A stretch of 64,000 bases of DNA, taken from contig CAVQEK010000004.1 in assembly GCA_963711495.1 (NCBI GenBank), forward strand, positions 1,426,001 to 1,490,000, written 5' to 3'. Position 1 is the first letter of the stretch, and every line of letters starts with the position of its first letter. The notes under the pieces were generated by a model. That model did no database searches and was not told where the DNA came from. It saw only the letters and a list, made by a program, of their open reading frames with translations. Both the position numbers and the translations under genes were made by a program. Source of the DNA: CAVQEK01 sp963711495. GTDB taxonomy: Bacteria > Bacteroidota > Bacteroidia > Cytophagales > Cyclobacteriaceae. Below are positions 20,736 to 29,025 of this stretch, one piece after another.

Positions 20736-21164
20736 TTATTCTTCTTCCCCGTAATATTCCGCGTAATTTTTAGGTGTTTCTGTCAATTTGAGACAATGTA
20801 ACTTCACCTTACCATTTGTTTTTTGTTTGATTAATGGAAACAGGATTTCCCAAAATTCGTGTACAAGTGTTTCACAACTGGTCATTTTGCCAGTCAAAAA
20901 AGGAACATCAAGATTCAGGTTTTTATGGTCGACCTTCTCCAGAATTTCTTTTTTGATGAGTTGATTCAATTCTTTGAAATTCATAACAAATCCAGTATCC
21001 GGATCGGGCTTGCCTTTCACAGTTACAGTAAGGTTAAAATTGTGCCCGTGCCAGTTTTCATTGGCACACGGACCAAACACCTCTTCATTCTTCTCCTTGC
21101 TCCAATTCGGATTGTACAACTTATGTGCTGCACAAAAATGAGCTTCCCTGCTAATGTAAATCAT
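20736..21164 (-). CDS. queD: 6-carboxytetrahydropterin synthase / 6-pyruvoyl-tetrahydropterin synthase homologue
   Basis: Zinc enzyme that converts dihydroneopterin triphosphate; in most bacteria this feeds queuosine (preQ0) synthesis. 142 residues. Zinc ligands are seen at AAHKL and in WHGHNF, with the catalytic Cys in GPCANENWHGH. Later family motifs are FVMNFKELN and the Glu in LKLTETPKNYAEY. Without other pathway genes in the window the product (carboxy- or pyruvoyl-tetrahydropterin) cannot be decided. It is divergent from hldD. Confidence 0.9.
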   Translation of the reverse strand: MIYISREAHFCAAHKLYNPNWSKEKNEEVFGPCANENWHGHNFNLTVTVKGKPDPDTGFVMNFKELNQLIKKEILEKVDHKNLNLDVPFLTGKMTSCETLVHEFWEILFPLIKQKTNGKVKLHCLKLTETPKNYAEYYGEEE

Positions 21165-21315
21165 AGTCTCCCGGTCTTTTCAAAAACGTCGGCAAATTTA
21201 CAAATAAATTGATCACACCCCATCATTTTTAAATAAAGCCGAACAATCCATATCAATTATTGGTCAGCTTGTGGTGTTCGATCATAAATATTTAAATTGG
21301 CAAAAAATTGAAATT

Positions 21316-22281
21316 ATGATCATTGTAACCGGAGCAGCAGGCTTCATCGGAAGCGCACTCATTGCCAAACTGAATGAAGAGAATTTTAATGCCGTCGTGG
21401 CGGTGGATAAATTTGGAAATCCACAAAAAGGTCGAAATCTGGAAAACAAGAAAATCATCGACAAGATCGATCGGGATTATTTTTTCAATTGGCTCGATCA
21501 AAATTACGGAGAGGTAGAATTTATTTTCCATCTGGGAGCGCGCACCGATACGGCCGAATTCAACAAGGATCTTTTGTTTGAATTAAATACAGGGTATTCT
21601 GAACAGGTCTGGGAAAAATGCATTAAATACCAGATCCCATTGGTGTACGCGTCGTCCGCAGCAACATATGGATTGGGTGAACATGGCTATGATGATAATG
21701 AAATGGGGATCGAACAGTTGAAACCGCTTAATCCGTATGGCTGGTCAAAAAACGAATTTGATAAATGGGCGTTGAAACGGGAACAAAAACCATTTTTCTG
21801 GGCGGGACTTAAATTTTTTAATGTGTATGGACCCAATGAATACCACAAAGGGCGTATGGCTTCGGTTGTATTCCACGCTTACCATCAAATAAAAGACACT
21901 GGTAAAATGAAGCTTTTCCGGTCTCATCATCCTGATTATAAAGACGGGGAGCAAAAACGCGATTTTATATATGTCAAAGATGTGGTGAATGCTTGTTACT
22001 TTTTTTTACATCATCGTAAAGACAATGGAATTTACAATTTGGGAAGTGGGGAAGCCCGTACATTTCTCGACCTTACCAAGGCGGTTTTTAATGCTATAGG
22101 AAAGCCTGAAAATATTGAGTTTGTAGATACTCCGGAAGATATACGGGATAAATATCAGTATTTTACCGAGGCCAACATGTCGAAATTGAGATCAATTGGA
22201 TTCAACCAAAAATTTCACTCTTTGGAAGATGGGGTTGACGATTATGTAAAAAATTATCTGGACCATCAGCAATATCTTTGA
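21316..22281 (+). CDS. hldD: ADP-L-glycero-D-manno-heptose 6-epimerase
   Basis: SDR-type epimerase that makes the ADP-heptose used in the LPS inner core. 321 residues from the ATG at 21316, which is preferred because the Rossmann motif GAAGFIG follows at once (MIIVTGAAGFIGS); an upstream GTG at 21271 would add a non-conserved tail. Visible: the YGWSKNEFDKW catalytic Tyr-Lys region, FFNVYGPNEYHKGRMASV (typical of HldD) and RDFIYVKDVV. Its presence fits the lpxB neighbour: both serve the LPS-bearing outer membrane. Confidence 0.95.
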   Translation: MIIVTGAAGFIGSALIAKLNEENFNAVVAVDKFGNPQKGRNLENKKIIDKIDRDYFFNWLDQNYGEVEFIFHLGARTDTAEFNKDLLFELNTGYSEQVWEKCIKYQIPLVYASSAATYGLGEHGYDDNEMGIEQLKPLNPYGWSKNEFDKWALKREQKPFFWAGLKFFNVYGPNEYHKGRMASVVFHAYHQIKDTGKMKLFRSHHPDYKDGEQKRDFIYVKDVVNACYFFLHHRKDNGIYNLGSGEARTFLDLTKAVFNAIGKPENIEFVDTPEDIRDKYQYFTEANMSKLRSIGFNQKFHSLEDGVDDYVKNYLDHQQYL

Positions 22282-22286
22282 TGTTT

Positions 22287-24842
22287 TCAGGGATTGTTAG
22301 GTTTCTGATCGAAATCAAAATACTCATCATCTTCCAATTCCACTTGTTTTTGGCTTTCTTTTTTCTTGCCTTCAAAAATATTCTTCCATTCCTGGCCTTC
22401 GTTGGCAATGTCCTCTTTTATATTTTGAGTAAATGCTTTGGTATCGTAACTTACTTTGTAGTCGGTAGTGGTTCCGGTTACTTTCAGTAATAAATTGCCA
22501 CGGTCCTGCGCCTGTTCTGCAAAGGCGCGTTGTTTGCCGAGTCTGATGAAACTTTTTAAGGGGATAGCGAGGTGATAATCAATATCCTGATCAAAAGTGT
22601 GAGATCCGCTCACTGTAATGGCAGACACATTGGAGCGGATGGTCATTTTTGGAAGATAGATGGTGCGGTTTTCAATCCGGATTTGGTTTTGCATTTCTGA
22701 AAAACGGAGATGGGAAAGGCTTTCCTCTTCCACAAATTTTGACAACTTTTGCATGGGCTCAAAGTCGATCAGTTCACCGTTATTAATTCGGGCATTTATA
22801 TCCGAAAGGATAGATCTCGAATCAAGTTTAAGGTGCTCGTCGAGCCGGAGATAAGTATTGACATCCGCATAAATTTGCCCCTTCAAATTTTCACTCACCA
22901 GCCAGTTTTGTCTAAAATTACCGAAAACAAAAAATATACTGTCAATATCGATATGGTTGAGTGATGCTTCAGTCAGAATCTCCACCGTGTTTTCCTGCCG
23001 ATTCGTAACAGAGCCGCTCAGGTTGATCTGACCACCCATCGATTGAAGCCTGATATCGTCGAACACGGCTATTCTGTTTTTTACCTCAAGGTGTCCCAGG
23101 ATATTTCTTCCATCGAATCGTTTTATTTTCAATCGGTTTACATGGCAATTGAAATCGATATTTACTTCAGGTGAAATGCGAAAGGTGTATTTTTGATCTT
23201 TGGTATGGGTGGTGTCCAGCGAGGCGAAATTGCTGCGCAGCAATTCATCCATGTCAATAAAATTGGATTGAAGATCAGCTTGCATGATCAGTTTTTTCTT
23301 TTCTGCCAGCAAATAAGCCACTACATTATTGAAAAAGCCATTGAGTCTGAAATCGCTGCGTCCGACTTCCCCGGTGAAATTGCTGATGGCCAGATCATTA
23401 TTTTTAAACATAAATGATCCGTTAAAGCGGTTAAAAGGAAGCCGCTCCCCATTGAGAATAAAACTCACATTATGAAGTGACACTTCACCGTCTGTCCTAA
23501 AATTATTTCTTTTTGTTGGTGAATTCAGATCGGATATTTTCCCAGAGCAGGTTAAATCCAGATCCAGCTTTCCATAGGCGGCTTTCACTTGTTGTGACGG
23601 GAAAATATCCAATAACACATTTATGTCAACCAACCCATGAATTTTGGAAGTAATCTGGTAATCGTTGAAGTCATTAATGTTGAGATAGCCTTCAATTTTT
23701 TTGTTATCCAATACAAATGACATATTCTTAAGGGTCAATTTGTAGGTGGATCTCTTTGAAAAATCATTTGAAGTGAATTGACCGGTGAAAGCCACTTGTT
23801 CAATACCACGGTTGATCTTTGGGTGAAAAAATGAAGTATTGGATGCACCGAAATCGATATTGACACCAGGACTTCCCATACTGCCATATTGACCTTTTAC
23901 AGTTGCATTGAAATACACCTCGCCTCGACTTCGGTAACTTTGGTATGTTTTAGCCTCCTGGTATGGAAGCAGAGATATAAGAGAAGCCAGATTGGCTTTT
24001 TGTCCATTGATCGTCAAATCGAGGTCCTGTTTTCTGATATCGATATTGCCTTTAACCAGAAATTGTCCTTTGTCTATCTGGAGTTCGCCTGATTTGATTT
24101 GAAGTATGCCAGAATTGTTGTCATAGATAAGACTGGTCTTTGTACTGATGTCCTTGTTTGAAAAATAGTGATGATCGTTGACATTGATTGTTTCGGAATG
24201 CAGGTTCCCTGTTAAGTAAATTTCCGTAACAGGGCCCAATTGCCTCAGGTTTGCTTTTGAATTTTTAGTATAAAAGCCAAAATGATGATTTCTGCTTACG
24301 TCATCATAATGTACTTTAACATTATTCAGTGAGATTGACTCCAGGTTGAAAAAAGTACTTTTACCTTCATTATTCGTTTTTTGAAGGATGCTATAGTTGG
24401 GTTCACCCTGATCATTTAAACCAACAAAAACTTCCGCATTTTCTAGATAGATATTCTTGACGTCATATTGGTTATTTATTAGATCCAGCACATTGAATGC
24501 AAAACTGAGATTTTCGGCTTTTGCAAGGAGTTGATCACTGCCAGGGTAACTTTCTCCCACTTCTACTTTATTGAGCAAGATGGTTGCATCCGGGAAATGA
24601 CTCCATAAAGAGAAGTGAATATTATTGACTTTCACAGGTGTATTGATCTTCTTGTTCACTTCCCGGATAAAGAGTTGAACGATCTCTTCCTGGTATAAAT
24701 AGGTAAAAACCACGCCACCTAGCATCACCAAAATGATAAATGCCGCAATCGTAATAAGGAGTCTTTTTATGAGGGATTTAAACTTCAATGGACAGAATTT
24801 TTTTGATATTCTTGCAAAATTCGCACCGGAATCTTTGGGCAA
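22287..24842 (-). CDS. AsmA-like inner-membrane-anchored protein
   Basis: About 851 residues. A transmembrane helix at about residues 25-50 is followed by a very long beta-rich periplasmic region, with the AsmA N-terminal pattern (IREVNKKINTPVKVNNIHFSLW...) and an AsmA-like C-terminal segment. AsmA/TamB-type proteins are thought to bridge the periplasm and help lipid or outer-membrane protein delivery; a specific role here is unknown. The C-terminus is acidic (LEDDEYFDFDQ). Starts are only TTG: 24842, or 24788, which sits closer to the basic KFKSLIKR stretch before the helix. Its stop lies six bases from the hldD stop (convergent). Confidence 0.8.
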   Translation of the reverse strand: MPKDSGANFARISKKFCPLKFKSLIKRLLITIAAFIILVMLGGVVFTYLYQEEIVQLFIREVNKKINTPVKVNNIHFSLWSHFPDATILLNKVEVGESYPGSDQLLAKAENLSFAFNVLDLINNQYDVKNIYLENAEVFVGLNDQGEPNYSILQKTNNEGKSTFFNLESISLNNVKVHYDDVSRNHHFGFYTKNSKANLRQLGPVTEIYLTGNLHSETINVNDHHYFSNKDISTKTSLIYDNNSGILQIKSGELQIDKGQFLVKGNIDIRKQDLDLTINGQKANLASLISLLPYQEAKTYQSYRSRGEVYFNATVKGQYGSMGSPGVNIDFGASNTSFFHPKINRGIEQVAFTGQFTSNDFSKRSTYKLTLKNMSFVLDNKKIEGYLNINDFNDYQITSKIHGLVDINVLLDIFPSQQVKAAYGKLDLDLTCSGKISDLNSPTKRNNFRTDGEVSLHNVSFILNGERLPFNRFNGSFMFKNNDLAISNFTGEVGRSDFRLNGFFNNVVAYLLAEKKKLIMQADLQSNFIDMDELLRSNFASLDTTHTKDQKYTFRISPEVNIDFNCHVNRLKIKRFDGRNILGHLEVKNRIAVFDDIRLQSMGGQINLSGSVTNRQENTVEILTEASLNHIDIDSIFFVFGNFRQNWLVSENLKGQIYADVNTYLRLDEHLKLDSRSILSDINARINNGELIDFEPMQKLSKFVEEESLSHLRFSEMQNQIRIENRTIYLPKMTIRSNVSAITVSGSHTFDQDIDYHLAIPLKSFIRLGKQRAFAEQAQDRGNLLLKVTGTTTDYKVSYDTKAFTQNIKEDIANEGQEWKNIFEGKKKESQKQVELEDDEYFDFDQKPNNP

Positions 24843-24905
24843 GATATTAATATTTTAAATGAGCTCAATCGCTTTATTTGAAACTGCAAAATTGTAAAGA
24901 AATTA

Positions 24906-24935
24906 TTTGCTATAAAAAATTTTATTCTACCTTTG
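24906..24935 (+). promoter_or_regulatory. tRNA-Val promoter
   Basis: TTTG (24906-24909), an 18-base spacer and TACCTTTG (24928-24935) match the Bacteroidota promoter. The -7 box ends 38 bases before the tRNA. Confidence 0.65.
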
Positions 24936-24973
24936 CAAACCGATTTGGGTCGTCTGCCCCGATGACCCGATAA

Positions 24974-25048
24974 GGGCGCATAGCTCAGCTGGTTCAGAGC
25001 ACCTGCCTTACAAGCAGGGGGTCCAAGGTTCGAATCCTTGTGCGCCCA
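24974..25048 (+). tRNA. tRNA-Val (TAC)
   Basis: 75 nt: acceptor GGGCGCA with TGCGCCC, D-stem GCTC/GAGC, anticodon arm CCTGC-CTTACAA-GCAGG with anticodon TAC, T-loop TTCGAATC, discriminator A. CCA is not encoded. Terminator follows 10 bases later. Confidence 0.96.
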
Positions 25049-25058
25049 CTACTTCATC

Positions 25059-25089
25059 AAAAAAGCCTGGATTTTCCAGGCTTTTTTCT
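25059..25089. terminator. bidirectional terminator after tRNA-Val
   Basis: AAAAAAGCCTGG pairs with CCAGGCTTTTTT around a short loop. It lies between the intact tRNA-Val and its defective copy, so the copy would not be read from the tRNA-Val promoter. Confidence 0.85.
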
Positions 25090-25144
25090 TGTCTTCCGTT
25101 TTCCCCGTTCCTTCCATTTCCCCCTTCCACCTCCCCGGCACAAA

Positions 25145-25220
25145 GGGCGCATTGACCCAGCTGGTTCAGAGCATTCCGCCACGGGCGGGAGGGTCCAAGG
25201 TTCGAATCCTTGTGCGCCCA
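25145..25220 (+). pseudogene. defective tandem copy of tRNA-Val with exchanged anticodon arm
   Basis: 76 nt. Acceptor, D-loop, variable, T-arm and 3' end are the same as in tRNA-Val at 24974, including an exact 30-nt 3' segment. The D-stem is broken (GACC opposite GAGC) and one base is added. The anticodon arm is replaced by TTCCG-CCACGGG-CGGGA, which still pairs (one G-T) and would show ACG, an arginine anticodon, but lacks U33. No promoter or terminator of its own was seen. Most likely a pseudogene; a functional role cannot be excluded. Confidence 0.7.
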
Positions 25221-25492
25221 CAAGATAATCAAGCACTTGCGAAGTAAAATTTGTGGGTGCTTTTTTGTCTATAAAATTTCAGTAAACATTGTTGAGCATA
25301 GTATGACCAATCCTCAAGAGGAAATCGATTGCTAAAATCATATTGAAATAAATAATTGCACACAATTCTCCGGGAAGAAATAAAGAGGGACCTGCATAAA
25401 GAATTACTAATTTCCAAGTGGCACTATTTTGGGGAAGCATACAATTAAGTGATAAGAAGAAGTGTTTGATGTAATTTATATACATGTCATTT

Positions 25493-28126
25493 TTATTCCT
25501 CTTTTAGTGCTTTGACGGGATTAGCCAAAGATACCTGTATAGTCTTGATCAGGATTGTGACCAGAGAAAACAGCAATACTGCGATTACAGGCTCTGCAAA
25601 GAGATCTATACCGGGTTTAATCCTGAAAGCATAGTGTGAAAGCCAGTTTTTGACGAAGAAAAATGTAATCGACAGGGAAATTGAAACTGCAATCAGGATC
25701 AGCGAGATAAAATCCATGGACAACAGCCCGGTGATCTGCTCCACATTCGCCCCGAGTACTTTGCGGATCCCTATTTCCTTAATACGGTTTGTGACGGTAA
25801 AGGAAACTAAACCAAACAAACCAAGGCAACTGATCAGGATCGCAAAACCTGTGAGTACAGTAAATACGCTTTCGAACTGTTCATCATACCGGTATTGTTT
25901 TGCAAACTCCTGGTCGAGGAAAAAATACTCAAATGGAGCGTTGGGAAAGATGGACCCATAAGTCCGCTTGATGAGATCAAGATTTTTATTGAGGTCTCCA
26001 ACTCCTGCGCGAATACTGATCAACCGGTTTTGGTTTTCAGTGTGAAATAAGATCAGAGGGATGATTGGATCCTTTGCGCTGGTCTGATGAAAATTTTTAA
26101 TCACACCCACAATCGTCCTTTGGGCTCCCCATAGATTGATCCGTTTGCCTACGGCTGTTTTGGCGTCAAGAATGCCCCAAAGTCTGATAGACTCTTCGTT
26201 CACAAGCACAAGGTCGTTGTTTTCGTTTTCGGGTCTGAAGTTCTCTCCCGCCAGCAAAGTCATGCGCATCGTAGAAAGAAATTCGGCATCAACCCAATAA
26301 ATATAAAAATTGTAGGACTGCGGCTCGGTCACATCGACGAGGTTAACGCCCACATTGGTCGACCCCATTTCACTGGTCGGAAGGCCGGGTACACAGCTGG
26401 ATAAACTAACGGCATCAATTTGAGGATGCTTCAACAATTCGGTTCTAAATGCTGCCTCGTTGGAACGTAGGGTTTGGTCATTGGGCGCATGAACGACGAT
26501 GGTGTGTTTGGTATTCATACCCAGATCCATATTCCTCATGAACTTGAGTTGCTGACCTGCGGTAAACGTTTGTATCAGCAGAAAAATAGTAATGGAAAAC
26601 TGGAAGATAACAAGGACCTTTCTAAGCAGTGTGCCACGGGCAGTTCGGGAAAATTTTCCTTTCAACACCTGGATGGGCTTGAAGGCGGATAGTACAAAGG
26701 CAGGAAATGCACCAGACGCAATGGTACTTATAAACACGACACCGGCAAACACACTTATGAATAGTGGGTCATGCCACATTGAAAACCTTTTGGGTAAGCC
26801 TGCTAGTTGAATAAAGACCGGAAGTACAAGGATCATCATTGCAATGGCAGCTAATGCCGAAAACAGATTGATTAGCATTGATTCCGTGAAGAATTGTGCA
26901 CGAATCTGGTGGATCGACGACCCGACTACTTTTCGAATGCCCACCTCCTTGGCGCGATCAAGTGACTTTGCGGTTGAGAGGTTGATATAATTAACGATGG
27001 CAATAATAATGACAAGAATAGAGACACCAAGCAAGATGAACACCGCCCGGGCATCACCATTTTGCGCCACCTCGAAAGACTTATGGGAATATAAATGAAT
27101 ATCCTTGATGGGCTGTGCCACTATCCGTTCATTCCTGATCTGGCCTTGTGCGTGTAATGTGTTAGTGAACTTGTCTAACTTAACTTGAAGTTGGTCAAGG
27201 TGAGCGCCTGGCGTCAGAAGGAGATAGGTATATGTATTGTTGTTGTCCCAGCCAATACCCTCATTCCCAAATGCAGCTTCCAATGTGGGGTAACTTAATA
27301 AAATCCGGTAAGGCAGGTGTGTATTGTCAGGTGCATCACGAACCACGCCAACTATCTTCAAGTCTTGGGAGAGTGGAGAAATACGGACGGATTTGCCGAT
27401 CACATCCAGGTTACCAAAGTATTTCTCAGCCAGTGAGGACGTGAGGACTACCTCATAGGGGGCCGCAAAGATATTTTTAGCATTTCCTTCGATCAATGGT
27501 TGATCGAACAATCTGAAGAAAGAAGAGTCCACCATATAAACACCCGTCTCCCTAAAGGATGTAGTACCAGTCTGAACAGTCGTACCACCTAACAATCTGG
27601 CCCTGGTAAAAGCAGTGACCTCCGGAATCCTTTCCTTTAAAGTCGGGCCTGCTGGATTATACATTTCCGCATCCTGATCGGTTAATGTACCTCCGCTAAG
27701 ATAATCCATAGTGATGCGTACCATACGTCCAGCCAATGCATTGTCTTGCTCATAGCTCAGATGGTAGTGTACATATGCGAGGATGAGCATGGAGATCGCT
27801 AATGCGGATGTCAGGCTGAGAATATTGATGAAGCTGTAAAATTTGTTTCGTGAGAAAACACGAAGGGAGATCTTAATGTTGTTCTTTAGCATCAGATTTG
27901 ATTTAATTTTTATTTGAATAGGCAGATGAATAATACCCGGTCGAAATAGCCTGCCCACATCGAGCATAAAAAGCCGACTTGCCTTGCGTCGTCCATAAAG
28001 TTTAAATCGCTTGACAAATAGTTCTTCAAGATCTCCTTCAATATCCTCCAGGTAGTCAGGTTTGCAAAACCACCTCAGGAAACTTACTATCCATCCGGGA
28101 GGCTGTTCATTTTCAGTTTTCTTCAT
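25493..28126 (-). CDS. ABC transporter permease, MacB/FtsX type with N-terminal prefix domain
   Basis: 877 residues. An N-terminal cytoplasmic prefix (about 1-75, with CKPDYLEDIEGDLEELF) is known from permeases paired with PadR regulators. Then two repeats follow, each with a MacB-type periplasmic domain and an FtsX-like helix set: a helix near 100-120, three helices near 365-500, a further helix near 515-535 and three C-terminal helices. Segments such as EVGIRKVVGSS and EIGIRKVLGAN mark the coupling helices of the two FtsX units. No ATPase gene is adjacent, so the partner is elsewhere. Substrate unknown. Its ATG overlaps the padR stop by one base. Confidence 0.9.
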   Translation of the reverse strand: MKKTENEQPPGWIVSFLRWFCKPDYLEDIEGDLEELFVKRFKLYGRRKASRLFMLDVGRLFRPGIIHLPIQIKIKSNLMLKNNIKISLRVFSRNKFYSFINILSLTSALAISMLILAYVHYHLSYEQDNALAGRMVRITMDYLSGGTLTDQDAEMYNPAGPTLKERIPEVTAFTRARLLGGTTVQTGTTSFRETGVYMVDSSFFRLFDQPLIEGNAKNIFAAPYEVVLTSSLAEKYFGNLDVIGKSVRISPLSQDLKIVGVVRDAPDNTHLPYRILLSYPTLEAAFGNEGIGWDNNNTYTYLLLTPGAHLDQLQVKLDKFTNTLHAQGQIRNERIVAQPIKDIHLYSHKSFEVAQNGDARAVFILLGVSILVIIIAIVNYINLSTAKSLDRAKEVGIRKVVGSSIHQIRAQFFTESMLINLFSALAAIAMMILVLPVFIQLAGLPKRFSMWHDPLFISVFAGVVFISTIASGAFPAFVLSAFKPIQVLKGKFSRTARGTLLRKVLVIFQFSITIFLLIQTFTAGQQLKFMRNMDLGMNTKHTIVVHAPNDQTLRSNEAAFRTELLKHPQIDAVSLSSCVPGLPTSEMGSTNVGVNLVDVTEPQSYNFYIYWVDAEFLSTMRMTLLAGENFRPENENNDLVLVNEESIRLWGILDAKTAVGKRINLWGAQRTIVGVIKNFHQTSAKDPIIPLILFHTENQNRLISIRAGVGDLNKNLDLIKRTYGSIFPNAPFEYFFLDQEFAKQYRYDEQFESVFTVLTGFAILISCLGLFGLVSFTVTNRIKEIGIRKVLGANVEQITGLLSMDFISLILIAVSISLSITFFFVKNWLSHYAFRIKPGIDLFAEPVIAVLLFSLVTILIKTIQVSLANPVKALKEE

Positions 28127-28449
28127 TATTTAAAAGCAATATTTGGAATGGCATGCCACAAGTCGAGTCTCTGTTGCTTGGTCTCGGTAAGTGCTTTTTT
28201 GCCGAAGTTGGTAAGTTGAAAATATCGCTTCCGTTTACCACCACGTATCTTAGTTGCCTCACCGAATGCCGAAGTGAGAAGCCCCTTGTCTTCCAGCCGC
28301 CGGAGCACTACCTGTAGTGAGCCTATGCTAACCTTTCTCTCCAACCGCTCTTCAATCTCTTCCATAATCCCCACCGCATAAGCTTCCCCGTGCAGGATGG
28401 CCACTGTCAACAAAACCACCTCTTCAAATTCCCCTAAGTGATTTTTCAT
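28126..28449 (-). CDS. PadR family transcriptional regulator
   Basis: 107 residues, a compact winged helix with the PadR pattern: LGEFEEVVLLTVAILHGEAYAV, IEERLERKVSIGSLQVVLRRLEDKGLL, a basic wing (GKRKRYFQLTNFGKKAL) and a short C-terminal helix. It is co-transcribed with the ABC permease (one-base overlap), a known pairing in Bacteroidota and Acidobacteriota. A near-perfect inverted repeat starts two bases before its ATG, consistent with repression of its own operon. The effector is unknown. Confidence 0.93.
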   Translation of the reverse strand: MKNHLGEFEEVVLLTVAILHGEAYAVGIMEEIEERLERKVSIGSLQVVLRRLEDKGLLTSAFGEATKIRGGKRKRYFQLTNFGKKALTETKQQRLDLWHAIPNIAFK

Positions 28450-28450
28450 A

Positions 28451-28477
28451 AAACTATATTTACCTTAAATGTAGTTT
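28451..28477. promoter_or_regulatory. probable PadR operator
   Basis: AAACTATATTT and AAATGTAGTTT form an 11-bp inverted repeat with one mismatch and a 5-bp centre (28462-28466), next to the padR start. A bound dimer would block the translation-start-proximal DNA, so autoregulation is likely (inference). Confidence 0.55.
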
Positions 28478-28756
28478 ATATAATACATAACTGCAAGTGC
28501 CAAAAACATTGGAATAGTTCATTGCCTTGACCAATTATAGATCCTTTGAATTGACCACCATTTAATGATCCAGATTTATTTGTTTCGTTTCTATAAATTG
28601 TTTTTATTAACAATAAATAGAAGACTTAGCATTGGTTTGTGCAAACTGTCATAGAATCCTTCACAAGTGGATAAATAGCTTATAGGTGGAGAATTTGAAG
28701 GTTATATTGCATTAAAAAGTAAGGTCGAAAAAAATTCTGTCACCACACTTGTCACC
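28478..28756. other. intergenic region between padR and tRNA-Ser
   Basis: No gene recognised. Near its right end TGTCACCACA occurs twice in 22 bases (28738-28747 and 28750-28759). The rest is AT-rich and unstructured to the eye. Confidence 0.6.
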
Positions 28757-28792
28757 ACAAAAAAGAAAAACCCACTGACAATCAGCGGGTTA
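28757..28792 (-). terminator. terminator after tRNA-Ser
   Basis: On -, AACCCGCTGA pairs with TCAGTGGGTT (one G-T) around TTG and is followed by TTTCTTTTTT. It starts 14 bases past the tRNA. Confidence 0.8.
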
Positions 28793-28805
28793 ATACTTCA
28801 TCGAG

Positions 28806-28890
28806 CAGAGGGTGAGGGATTCGAACCCCCGGTACCTCTCGGTACAACGGTTTTCAAGACCGCCGCGTTCGACCACTCCGCCAACCCTCT
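28806..28890 (-). tRNA. tRNA-Ser (TGA)
   Basis: 85-nt class II tRNA: acceptor AGAGGGT with ACCCTCT, anticodon loop CTTGAAA gives TGA, variable arm TACCGAGAGGTA, T-loop TTCGAATC, discriminator G as usual for serine tRNAs. Confidence 0.95.
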
Positions 28891-28930
28891 GGATATTTCA
28901 CCATTAGACCTGACTATAGACAGCAGGAGT

Positions 28931-28961
28931 CAAAATTACCTGTTAAAACGACCCATTCAAC
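28931..28961 (-). promoter_or_regulatory. tRNA-Ser promoter
   Basis: On -, GTTG (28961-28958), a 19-base spacer and TAATTTTG (28938-28931) match the Bacteroidota promoter with one -33 mismatch. The -7 box is 40 bases before the tRNA. Confidence 0.55.
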
Positions 28962-29025
28962 CCATCTGGCCAAATGGACTGCAAATTTAGTTTTTTAATC
29001 ATTCCCTCAAAATAAATTTTCAGGA

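Noticed and set aside
25059..25220. Integrative element attachment duplication at tRNA-Val
   Set aside because: The repeated part covers nearly the whole tRNA, including its 5' half, rather than just the 3' end, and no integrase or element lies between the copies.
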